Assembly: GCA_963678675.1 (NCBI GenBank)
Contig: OY783200.1
Coordinates: forward strand, 18,981,690 to 19,045,689
Source: Xiphydria camelus
Lineage: Eukaryota; Arthropoda; Insecta; Hymenoptera; Xiphydriidae
Direction: 5' to 3'
DNA length: 64,000 bases
The translations under genes were made by a program, and so were the position numbers. Below, piece after piece: positions 47,229 through 57,305 of this stretch. Position 1 is the first letter of the stretch, and every line of letters starts with the position of its first letter. The notes beneath the pieces are model-generated. The model ran no database searches. It worked only from the letters and a program-made list of their open reading frames with translations, and had not been told where the DNA came from.

Positions 47229-50073
47229 ATGAGGGTCTTAACGCTTATATCGATACTCTTTGTACTGGGCGTATGCGAGGCAAAGCTGAAACTGTTCCAA
47301 ACAATATTTAGGCACGGAGACCGGGCACCCGTAAAAGGTGGAGAGAAGTACTACCCGAACGATCCGTACTTAAACGAGACCTGGTATCCCGAAGGATTTG
47401 GGGGACTCAACAACGTAAGTAAATAATGCACGAATTGGACCCGTGTATCTCTTCTAATCGAAGCAATATGTTTATAGGTTTGTTCTAGTTGTTTACACTA
47501 ACAATAATTACATTTAATTTTTCACAGTATACTATAGTATATCTAAAACTGTCAGAAAGTGTAAGAATGTATAGAGCTCCCCACAAATGTGTACACCTTC
47601 CCTTGAGGAAGAGTAAGAATTGATGGGAAATTCTATACTTTCAGTCCATTTGTGTGATAATAATAGGTAGATATAATATAGCATGGAGAAACGAGTGCAG
47701 AAAGTGTAGGCGGCGAGAATAAACCTTATACTACCTTCTAACGTATATTTCTCCAGCGCGGGAAACAGAGAGCCTTCGCGCTGGGCAAATTCTTCAAGCA
47801 GAGGTATGGAAAGTTGTTAGGTGATGTCTACACGCCCGACATCGTCACATTCTACAGCAGCGAAATCGAGAGAGCCAGGATGACCGCATTGGCAGTCGCT
47901 GCTGGTCTCTTTCCGCCTAATAAGGATCAGAAGTAAGGACGTTTACGAACGTGTTGAAAGTCCTGACTAACTATGTCGTTTTGTGGATACTCGCAGGTGG
48001 GACAAGTTGTTGGATTGGCAGCCCATACCCGTCTGGTCGGTGAACAATAGTATACTCTTCTCAGGTACCAAATGTTCCGAGTGGATAAAAATGAGAGAGG
48101 AAGACGAGAGAAGAAGAAAAGTGCAGCTTGAACGCATATTAGGAGAGTTCCTGCAAGGTTTATCGATGTACGCGGGTACAAATGTTACGCAGAGAGGGGT
48201 CTATGACATTTACGATCAGATTGAAGCTGAGGTAAGTTCTTCTGGGGTGAAGGGGGGTAGTTATTTATACGAATTCATTCTATAGGAGAGAGTTGCCTAT
48301 GTTGTACCACCGTCTAAACCGTGCCACATATTTTATGAAACGTAGTGCTTTACAATTCCGGTTTCGTAATATATTAGTGGTGGTACGATTTAGGTGGTGA
48401 TACAATATAGACACAACTCTCTCCTACATACACAGCTGGAAATTGTATGTTGGAGGTGGTCCACACATTTTTGTATTTATGTTCAAACTTAATCGATTCT
48501 TCGTCTTGATCTTATATTTCTTGTATTAAAATTAATACAAGAGGAATGTTAAATTAATGGACTATTTCCAGTACACAATTTCCAACCGTATACCGTATGT
48601 CCCAGGAGAATTCGAGCAAGTACCGATACCTATGGCCGATAACTTGAAATTTGACTTCGGCTGTGTTTGCCGACGGTCGAGAATTTGGTAGTTAGAGTTG
48701 GCTTTGAGAAGAGTGCGCTATGTGTGCTGCGTGAGAGCCAAAAGTGTCAAACGTCTGATTTCCTGATAGCTTTCAATTCCGGAGATCGAAGTATTGAATA
48801 ATAGACGAAACACTTCGATCTCCCGAATTGACATCTATCGGGAAATCAGACGTTTGACACTTTTCGCTCTCACGCAGCGCACACAGCGCACTCTTTTCAA
48901 GCCAACTCTATCAAATTTTCGACCGTCGGCAAACACTGCCGAAGTCAAATTTCAAGTTATCGGCCATTGGTATCGGTACTTGCTCGAATTCTCCTGGGAC
49001 ATACAGTATACTTAACTTTATTTGATCATAATATAATCGCGGATCAAAATGAGAGAATTACTATAGTTGTGTTAGTTTACCTTGAACTTAGATGCATTGT
49101 CATATATGCATAAGGGTATTCAATTTAACTTTTCTTCGCGTAATATTAAAGCATCTTATCCTATACGTATAGAGATAATTTAACGTAACTTCACTTTTCA
49201 TAATATCAAATCACTTTACTTACTCTACATGATGAATTGGTCCAACTCGCATCTTTCTTACGTAGGTAGGTATCTTTGCTCCAATTGATCATGTGTGTAG
49301 TTTTTTATGAAAATCATTTTCACATAGAGTTAATTTTTGATAAGTCGTTATTGTGAAAAGAAAGAGATGCGAATGAAGAAATTATAACGACTGATCGTAG
49401 GAAAGCTCCGGAAAGCCCGCGCCGGATTGGATATACCAATTTGGCTATCCTGATGGCGAGATAAACAATATTGCTGGTTTCGAATTGTACCTTCAATCCT
49501 ACTCTACCGCTATGCAAAAATATACCGGAGGTAAAACTTCGTCACTCTCCCACTAAATATGTCCAACTCTTTTCCTCCTAATTTTGCCATTGTGCCTATA
49601 ATAATGTCTCCAACACTCGCAGGTCAGTGGATCGCCGAATGGTTGTCCAACGTGGACCATCACTTGAACGGAATGCTGGGCGCTAAAAAGGGAATCTTCT
49701 ACGGTGGTCACCAAAATAACATAGGTGCGCTTCTAACGACCCTTCATGTCTTCAGATCACACATGCCTAAGTTCTGCAGTTCCGTGACCTTCGAGCTGCA
49801 TGAATTAGAGGGCGATTATTTCGTGAAGGTACCAAGATATTCTTCTTCCTGAAATCCTTTAGATCGTACGGAACCACTATTCTGAAGTTAAACTGAATTT
49901 CTTGTATGTTTCCCTTCTAGGTCATCTACAGGAATGGCAATGTGGTCGAAGAGCTGACGATTCCCAAATGCGGTGACGCTTATTGTCCCTTGGAAACGTT
50001 CATATCGATATTCGCTGATGTATTACCGGATGATAGCCTCACGTGTACTCTTTCTACTGCTGATATTAAATAA
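47229..50073 (+). CDS. Acid phosphatase gene 2 (Acph-1-like), six exons
   Basis: Exons 47229-47414, 47757-47932, 47997-48231, 49401-49530, 49623-49828 and 49921-50073 join to a 361-residue protein with the same exon phases as gene 1. The ATG at 47229 begins a signal peptide (MRVLTLISILFVLGVCEA). RHGDRAP is intact at residues 28-34, but the proton-donor dipeptide is HQ (Gln273) in GGHQNN instead of HD, so catalysis may be weak or altered. An NET sequon and the conserved CGDAYC cysteines are present. An acceptor AG at 47211-47212 implies splicing from a 5' UTR exon near 44070-44101. Intron 3 is long (48232-49400) because it holds two MITEs. The stop codon lies inside an AATAAA (50069-50074), so the 3' UTR is probably very short. 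It is the sister of gene 3 in a tandem duplication. Confidence 0.9.
48283..48426. mobile_element. MITE in intron 3 of gene 2 (ancestral)
   Basis: Inverted ends TAGGAGAGAGTTG / CAACTCTCTCCTA with inner TACCACC / GGTGGTA. The same element is at 58352-58502 in gene 3, so it predates the duplication. Confidence 0.7.
48588..49011. mobile_element. Palindromic MITE in intron 3 of gene 2 (recent)
   Basis: Arms of about 200 bases (TACCGTATGTCCCAGGAGAA and complement). Gene 3 has the empty site CCAACCGTGTATACTTAAC near 58660, so insertion followed the duplication. The target duplication is TA or TATAC; the sequence does not decide. Confidence 0.75.
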
Positions 50074-50655
50074 ATGCGACAATACAATTATTGTGTTAGC
50101 GTAAACTACATAAATAACGCTACTCTGAACAAAATTATAAGCTTTTTTGATGAAGGGCTACCTACATTCTATAAAGTCACATAGGTATACTCTAACTTAA
50201 TAGAATATAGCATATTATAGAGCTTATATTTTCGTAGAGAATAGCGCCATAAAAGGCATGTTGGTCGTCAATTAGCTAGCCTCGCAGTTTCACCTAAACC
50301 CTTTCATTTGACACTAGATATTTAACTACTCTTTATCGGCTATTCGATTAGGTGGCTAATGAGTTATAAAGTAACACTGACGATAAGCCAATTTTAAGTT
50401 CGGGTTTTGAGGATCTATGCGTCGGAAAGTGAATATTTGATTAGCGGTTTTCGTAAGTGGACCAATTGTCACTATTTCTGAAGATGGTTATTCTTCATGG
50501 CGCGTATTACATAATCATGAATTTAGATCAACCTGAAACTTTGACTTTAAAAATGGATTTTATTGAAGCAGTCTTGACGAAGGGACTTCATCGATCGCCT
50601 TATTTCAAATTCTTATAAAAAACATGGACTTTGGCACCTTTTGTAGTAATTTTGA

Positions 50656-51633
50656 CCCCAAGGTATGTAGATTTTTTGCAATAGTTACTTACATTAATAG
50701 AGTTTAGACTTGTCGCTGTGTGTGTTTCTCTATGTAAATTAGTTTGATATGAGCTATATTATTCGGCAGGTAACGGCAGGAGATTTTCTGGCTTGCATGT
50801 GCTTCTAGTACTCTTATAGGGCCGGTTTTACCAACACGGTATAAACGCGGTATAGCGCTATACTGAGAATAACCAGCAATAAGCCTTATGGTTATTCTCA
50901 GTATAGCGCTATACCGCGTTTATAGCTGTTGGTAAAACCGGCCCTAACTGTAATAAATGCAACATAAATTAAAACCTGCTTTAACCTGTTCTTTTTTTGA
51001 TGTGTAAACATCTATGCTGTGGCTCTGCGGTACGATCTTCCTGGGAAATTGAGCGTCAGACGTAAGTCATGTAGATGTGACTGCGTCAGTGTGTGTGTCG
51101 CGCTACCGCGCATACTATTCGCGCAAGATGCCCATGCACACGCTCGCGCGTGGTCGCTAGGATTACTTTCTAGTGAAAATACGTGTTAAGTGCAGTGTGT
51201 TTTTGTGTGTCTTATAAGTTATAAAAATTGGTGAGTATAAATACGTAATAATAGAATATAGTGATAATTGCTTAATTATAAACTATCCATAGAACTATAA
51301 TTGTATAATACACAATAAAATTATAGTTTGACTATGGGCTTTTAGGTTATAGAGCCTAAATCATGTATAAAAAATATGTATATATTTATATATAAATATA
51401 AGTACACATAAATATATATACTATTATATACACATATATATACAAAAGAAATAAAGTGTTTTAAATTGATTGTCAATAAAAAACATTTTATTTCTCTTGA
51501 ATTTATATTAAATAATGAAATGTTATCTAACTCTTCAGCAAATCCGGCCTCTACAACTGGCAATGTCTTCTAACGAAGCTGGTAAAGATTTAATTGGAGT
51601 GAAGTTGAATATCGCCAAACGACAGGTCTATCA
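50656..51633. other. Spacer between duplication copies, left part
   Basis: Contains the MITE at 50819-50944. Otherwise 51020-51180 is GC-richer and 51360-51450 is an ATATATA run. No gene. Confidence 0.4.
50819..50944. mobile_element. Palindromic MITE, GGGCCGGTTTTACC ends
   Basis: Arms of about 58 bases (GGGCCGGTTTTACCAACA, GCGGTATAGCGCTATACTG) with a short loop AACCAGCAATAAGCC. TA flanks both ends. Confidence 0.75.
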
Positions 51634-52095
51634 GTGGCTTCAAGATCAGTTGGAGACTTATGTGCAGCAGAATGCATATTAACTAACGGACAGAAAGTAT
51701 TCTCAGTCGCTGTTTATATATCGCCCAACCAACAGATAAAGGATATTATAAAATTCCTACACTCTCTCTCTCTCTCTCTCTTCATTCTACTGCCATATAC
51801 TCCGGTAGGAGCTGCAGAACTTGGTGAAGATCTCGACAAGATGCCAATGATATTAGGAGACGACTTCAATACGGATTTCTCATCGGACGATGCACAACCA
51901 CTTATTTCCTTCTTAGAAGAAAAATTAAATTTGAAAATAAATACGAATAGAAATATTTCGACTACAAATTCAAAAACAACAATAGACGCTGTGTTCTCGC
52001 GGTTCATAGAAAAAATAAAATCAGAAATTTATGTATCTTATTTTAGCTATCACAAACCAATAATCACTTGTATAAAAGAAATTGAAGAGAAATAA
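51634..52095 (+). pseudogene. Endonuclease/exonuclease/phosphatase-like fragment of a transposon protein
   Basis: VFSVAVYISPNQQIKDI, KMPMILGDDFNTDFSS, TTIDAVFSR and SYFSYHKPI appear in the order seen in EEP-type nuclease domains (a D-F-N metal-binding strand, then the terminal S-x-H). I recall near-identical blocks from insect mobile elements that also encode a Pif1-like helicase, but no helicase is seen here. There is no credible ATG, the reading frame breaks just upstream, and a (CT)n expansion at 51763-51780 inserts Ser-Leu repeats in the domain. It is a fragment, not a working gene. Confidence 0.55.
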
Positions 52096-52739
52096 ATGGT
52101 AAAGAGGACACGATCTAATATAATAATAATAAATATTTTATTATAGAAAAAATTAAACTTCTTTATGTCGAACTACGACGTCACATTCCCCAATTAAACT
52201 CGGACCGCAGATAAATGTAAGATATTTACACATCCTCCGTGAGTACAACGGCACTCACACCTTTTTTTTGCATTTCTATTGGTTCCGTCGCACGATAGAC
52301 GGTCTTCTACACATCGGTCTTACCGCTCAATCTCATCGCGATCGAAGTACCTCGCTAATTTAGAGTTAATCTCGAAATCGGCGAGGCGGTATGTTTCGGC
52401 GAAACTATTATTATATATTATTAATAATAATAGTAATAATAAATTATTAATTTGCAACAGAAACACCTTACCGGATGATGAGAAAATAGCACAATTTTGC
52501 GTCATGAGCCCGCAGTCTACAAACAGCGAACTTCAGGAGGCGCTTACTCATTTACTAATGCGTAAATGTATAAATGAATAAAATTGATTTCTTTTATTAT
52601 ATTCAATTATTAATTTAACATTAAAATTATTTCATAACAAAAATGTATGATTCTATAAATATTTTTTATAAATAAATAATTTTAATTTTTGTTATGAATT
52701 AACATTATATTTATAGATAAGTAACCCTACTACACGCGT

Positions 52740-52985
52740 AATGAGACTTCACGGGCAAAGAAGTTCCTTAGTTTTTCAATAACGAATTTCGATAAGCTAA
52801 ATCGGCGTTCTGAACCACTATGCGACGCTCAGCCGGCGGTGTTCGTTTATGCCTCGAAGAAACTATTGGGGTCCGGCGCACCGGGTTAAGGGCATCCGCC
52901 TTGCTCCCGAGGATCTGCGAGGGAAAGCGCCCGAAAGCGGCACGGGGGGGTTGGCGAGCGTAGCGAACAGGGGGCGGAGCCCTCT
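52740..52985. repeat. GC-rich block, possible terminus of the element containing 51634-52095
   Basis: A sharp rise in GC with GGCGAGCGTAGCGAACAGGG and GGCGGAGCCCTCTAG near the end. Such hairpin-rich GC ends with CTAG are common at Helitron 3' termini, but a matching 5' end is not identified. Confidence 0.3.
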
Positions 52986-53313
52986 AGTCTGTTAAAAATT
53001 ACTGATTACGATGGAGATACTGATTGTTGCAGAATTTCCGACACGGTTTTGATTTCACATTGAACCGGTATGTGTCTCTATAAGTGACTTTTTTGGAAAA
53101 AGTGAATTTTTCACTTTTTTTCTTTTGAAAGGATGTTTATAATAAACTGTAACTTTTTATAAACCAATTTTCTTAAATTAGATACATGAACAATTAATAA
53201 ATGCGTTTTCAGAATGAACAGCCGTTTCCGAATAAATTACTAAGAAAATTTTGCCCTAACACAGTGCAGCCATCTATTGAAAAAATTTCATACTATTTGT
53301 CGGGGACATTTAG

Positions 53314-53692
53314 CCTTAATGGCTTATTCAACTTAAACCAAATTCGGTATGGGGGGTTTTTTGGGTCGCTAATCACGAATCTGAAGTCAGATTTTAAAAA
53401 TTCAAGATGGCGGATCCAAAATGGCGGACGAGATTTTCGAAAATTGACGGATTCGTGCTAAATTTGGTAAAGTGGTTTTTTTAGGTCGCTGATCACGAAT
53501 CTAAAATCAGATTTCAAAAATTCAAAATTTTCCAAATTTTGCGCGAATCCGTCAATTTTCGAAAATCTCGTCCGCCATATTGGATCCGCCATCTTCAATT
53601 TTTGAAACCTGACTCCAAATTCGTGATCAGCGACCCAAGAAACCCCCTATATCGTATTTGGTTTAAGTTGAATAAGCCATTAAGCATGTTGT
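53314..53692. repeat. Palindromic repeat with GGATCCGCCAT arms
   Basis: Inverted arms begin CTTAATGGCTTATTCAAC and contain GATCACGAATCT, AAGATGGCGGATCC and CTCGTCCGCCAT. The inner part of the left arm is itself duplicated (53360-53400 and 53475-53520). Confidence 0.65.
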
Positions 53693-53714
53693 CCTTCTAA
53701 TTCAAGGAAATTAC

Positions 53715-53900
53715 GCATTGTGCTCCGGTGACCATAAAGGTCACATGAAAAAAATGGTCAAGGACATATTTGAATGTGAAATTTCCCGCTCTTTTCATTT
53801 CCGGTATCAAAAATAGGGGTTCGCATTTAAAAAGATCAATTTTACCTTGATATGATCTTGAGTCATGGTCAAGGTCAAATCCAGTATGACCATTGGGTAG
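53715..53900 (-). mobile_element. Inverted Helitron fragment
   Basis: Complement of the noncoding part of the Helitron at 56156-57170 (blocks GGTCAAGGACATATTTGAA, GAAATTTCCCGCTCTTTTCA). It lies just outside the left edge of duplication copy B. Confidence 0.6.
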
Positions 53901-54736
53901 CCAAGGAAAGATTCTAAACGTATTGTATTAAACATTTTTCTCTAAAATGATTTCCCGCTGACATAATCAGCCGTACCGGGACTTTTTGAAGACCCTGTAT
54001 ATACGTCTATGTATGTACAAATAAGGAGTACTTAATCATAACGTAAAGTTGCCTCTCGATGGGGAGGGTACTTTAAGAGCGATTAGAGGAATATAATTTT
54101 AGGAAATGTCATTTCCCCATTTAATTTTAAGCATCTAGAATAAAAATCGGTAGTATTGAAAAACTCTACTTCTTGCATGCTTAGTATCAATGTTACAAAT
54201 AGCTCTGCGGTAAAGTGCCAGATTGATGTCTAGAAAATCTCAGATTCAAACCCAACAACATGCAATGAAAATTGGCACACTCTTTAAATAAAGCAATATG
54301 GCAATGAATACAGCGTAAGAGTATATGAATCGCAAAAAATCCTAATGCAAATCCATAGAACCTCCTATGTATATAAATAGGGACATCTTCTATAATATCC
54401 GATGTACTTTTCATATACGTGCAAAGCATACGCAATATCTTTCAATGCATATGTGCACATACTGTATACATTACATATCCAAATGCTGTGTGGGACCGAT
54501 AAGTAGCGGCAATGCTCCGCAGCTATACCACATACTTTTACTTGGATCAACAACAAAAAATTCAAAAATTGCATCATACTGTCTTATTCATAGCTTCTCA
54601 CCTTTATACATATTCAATGCCTCATCGTCATCAACACCTGCGCCTACATTAATGGTTCGTAAATATTGACAAATTTATGTATTAATAAAACGAACTTAGC
54701 CACCTCGCCAAACATTTTTTCTCATTTTCGTGGCGG

Positions 54737-54803
54737 TATATAACAGTCTCACTACGACTCGCTTCCTACTACATACGATTCTAATTCGGTCTCCACTAAC
54801 GGT
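54737..54803 (+). promoter_or_regulatory. Probable TATA box and 5' UTR exon of gene 3
   Basis: This is the duplicate of the gene 2 promoter: TATATAA at 54737-54743 and donor GTAAGTAA at 54802. Spacing differs by one base from copy A. The matching acceptor is at 57288-57289, before the gene 3 ATG. The inferred intron of about 2.5 kb contains three insertions (54842-54917, 55244-55862, 56156-57170). Removing them leaves roughly 0.77 kb, close to the roughly 0.80 kb left in copy A after its own insertion is removed. Confidence 0.5.
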
Positions 54804-54841
54804 AAGTAAACTACTCGTCAGCCGACAAAAATGGAGCAAAT

Positions 54842-54917
54842 GAGGAGCTCCGAATCAAAACGCAGTTTTCGACAGCTGAACATTGGTTAAAAACTGCGTT
54901 ATGATTCGGAGCTCCTC
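54842..54917. mobile_element. 76-bp hairpin insertion
   Basis: GAGGAGCTCCGAATC arms with AACGCAGTTTT inner stem. It is flanked by AAAT on both sides. Copy A has the single-target GCAAATATTTGGG, so this is a clean insertion in copy B only, within the gene 3 5' UTR intron. Confidence 0.75.
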
Positions 54918-55243
54918 AAATATTTGGGACTCGATGAAAGATCGGCTAATTATCATTCGTTCTCACCTGAAATCCTTTTCCTATTGAGGGAGTGATTATT
55001 GCCCTATCGTTAGAATACTTATCACCCCAAATTTAATATCCATTTATCATCATTGGATTCTAGTTACTTTGATACTGGTCATTTTGGCATATACATATTT
55101 ATAAGTACGAACCTAATAAATATCCATCCGCATATGATGCATATAGGAAACAAAGGTGTGTTCGGTATATTTTTTGTATCACTACGTAACGTTACAAGGA
55201 TGAAATATATATTCATTACATGGTTCTTGATATACGTACATAT

Positions 55244-55862
55244 CGCACCTCCGGAAGAACAATGACGCAAGTGCAAATTTTGAAATTTTTTAATTAAACC
55301 CCTCAATAGTCTTGAAAATCATTTTTTGTCACTCAGTGTCAAATGCTCGGTTTCATGGGCGTCCTCGACGCATGTGAAATCATCTTTCACACACCAATTC
55401 GTGAAAAGTTGCGCAGTGCGTGAAATAACCTGCGCAGTGCGTGAAATCGTCAACCTCGTATTTGACACTTAGTGACAAAAAATAGAATTCGTTATTCGGT
55501 TGTTTCGCGCCGTTCTAACGAGTGTGATTGCCGTACTCGCTTCGCTCGTGCGGCAAACTTCACACTCGTTAGAAACAGCGCTTCACGCCCTAATAACGAA
55601 AATAACTAATTCTTCACACTGGCGTCCACGCTCTAAGCTCGGTTTTGACTCTGGTGACAAAAAGTCAAATTCGATATTCGTTTGTTTCGTGCCGTTTTTA
55701 ACTCGTGATAGCCGCACTCGCTTCGCTCGTGCGACCAACTTCACGCTCGTTAAAAACATGCGCTTCACACACTCGTATCGGAAATAACTATTAAGAATAT
55801 TGAGCGGTTTAATTAAAAAATTTCAAAATTTGCACTTGCGTCATAGTTCCTCCGGAGGTGCG
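55244..55862. mobile_element. 619-bp MITE with ~60-bp TIRs (same family as 1-895)
   Basis: Ends CGCACCTCCGGAAGAAC / complement. The TIRs continue through ATGACGCAAGTGCAAATTTT and TTAATTAAACC. Copy A holds the unoccupied TACATATATATATAA target, giving ATAT or AT duplication. The interior has repeated GCGCAGTGCGTGAAAT and CTCGCTTCGCTCGTGCG blocks. Confidence 0.75.
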
Positions 55863-56155
55863 ATATATATAATACGTGTATAATATTAGTTTTTTAATCG
55901 TATACGTAACTCTTCTTTCACTATTATTCGTTTAAAAGACATACGAAATAGACGATTTTTAGATCATATTTCTATTTGTGCGTACATTATACGAATGAGT
56001 TTTTACTAGGAAGCTTTATTTCATTAGCTAGTTACAACTACAGTCCTACATCCAGTACCGTTAGTCATATCACTATATTCCATTCAAAGTACGAGTAATA
56101 TCCAGTCGTCGAAAAGTGAGTACACTTTTCCTGGAAAATATATGTTATCCCATTA

Positions 56156-56175
56156 TCTATATATATAAAAATGAA

Positions 56176-56234
<59 letters not shown>

Positions 56235-57170
56235 ATGTCTCTTATGCCTTCCTAAACCGTTCATCCGATTGCGATGAAATTTTGGGAAATGAATGGACGC
56301 ATGCCCGCGATGGTTTCTGAGTTAGTAAATTGGATTTGACATTGACAATGACCTTCTAGGTAAAATTGATTTTTTTAAATCCGAACCTCTATTTTATATA
56401 CCGAAAATGAAAAGAGCGGGAAATTTCACGTTCAAATATGTCCTTGACCATTATTTCCATGTGACCTTTATGGTCAGCGGAGGTCAAATTAAGGTCAAGT
56501 ACAGTTCGATTTCGTACCATGAAAGCTATGGGCCCTATACAAATTCTTTTTGATAGTAGGATTTAGGATTTTTTAGTGGCTGTACAATGGTGATATTGTA
56601 TTTGACCTTGACCATGACCTTCATTTGGAATCTCTTACATCTGACATAATATTCCAAATCAGTTACACGAAAAATCCCTTAGTGCCAACCAAATTTAATC
56701 GAGGTAACAATCATCACTGGCAAATTCAAAGGCGAAGACGTCCTCATTCACGCATACCTATGATTTCCAACGATTTAACATTCGAATTCAAGCGGCTCCA
56801 GTTCCCTTTGCGTCTTGCTTTTGCTATTACCATCAACAAAGCACAAGGTCAATGGTTGACTATTGCTGGCTTAAATTTGGAAAATTCATGTTTTTCACAC
56901 GGCCAATTGTATGTGGCTTGCTCCAGAGTTGGCATACCGAAAAATTTACACGTTTTTACTCTAAATAAAAAAAATAAAAAACATTGTCTATCCGCTGGCC
57001 TTAAGATAAATTAATAAAAGAAATATACTTTCCAATTTAAATTAAATACATGTGTTTTTTAGCGTAGCATGGCTCCCTACCTATGAGTATAGATATCTGC
57101 TAAAAATTCATTAAATGACGACCAAAATCAATCCACAATCTACCCGTGCGGAGCCGGGACGGGCTGCTAG
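56156..57170 (+). mobile_element. Helitron with both termini
   Basis: Starts TCTATATATATAAAAATG and ends with a GC hairpin followed by CTAG (GGACGGGCTGCTAG), inserted between A and T with no target duplication, as Helitrons do. Copy A has the empty CCCATTA-TATTAATAAA site. A (TGTC)n microsatellite (about 56174-56236) follows the 5' end. At 1.0 kb it is a heavily deleted, nonautonomous copy. Confidence 0.85.
56745..57014 (+). pseudogene. Pif1-like helicase C-terminal fragment of the Helitron
   Basis: FKRLQFPLRLAFAITINKAQ, then GLNLENSCFSHGQLYVACSR, are the last helicase motifs (V/VI) of Helitron Pif1-like proteins. Walker A and B, Rep and the N-terminus are all missing. The ORF is open from 56625 but similarity begins around 56745. 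It cannot act alone. Confidence 0.8.
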
Positions 57171-57305
57171 TATATTAATAAAAACGCAATCATTTATAAA
57201 CTGGATATCATTGAATCAACACTATCAGTGTACGCAATATTTACAAATCTCGAATTAGCTTATACTTCTATTATATTTTCCTTCCTCAGGAACAATTCAA
57301 TCGAC

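Larger units (their letters stand above)
43080..50655 (+). repeat. Segmental duplication copy A (gene 2 and flanks)
   Basis: From the block beginning near CGTCTATGTATGTAC at 43086 to about 50655, the sequence aligns collinearly with 53998-60297. It includes the upstream region, promoter, all exons and introns, and about 580 bases of 3' flank. Insertions private to this copy are the piggyBac-type element 44786-47101 and the palindromic MITE 48588-49011 in intron 3. Confidence 0.85.
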
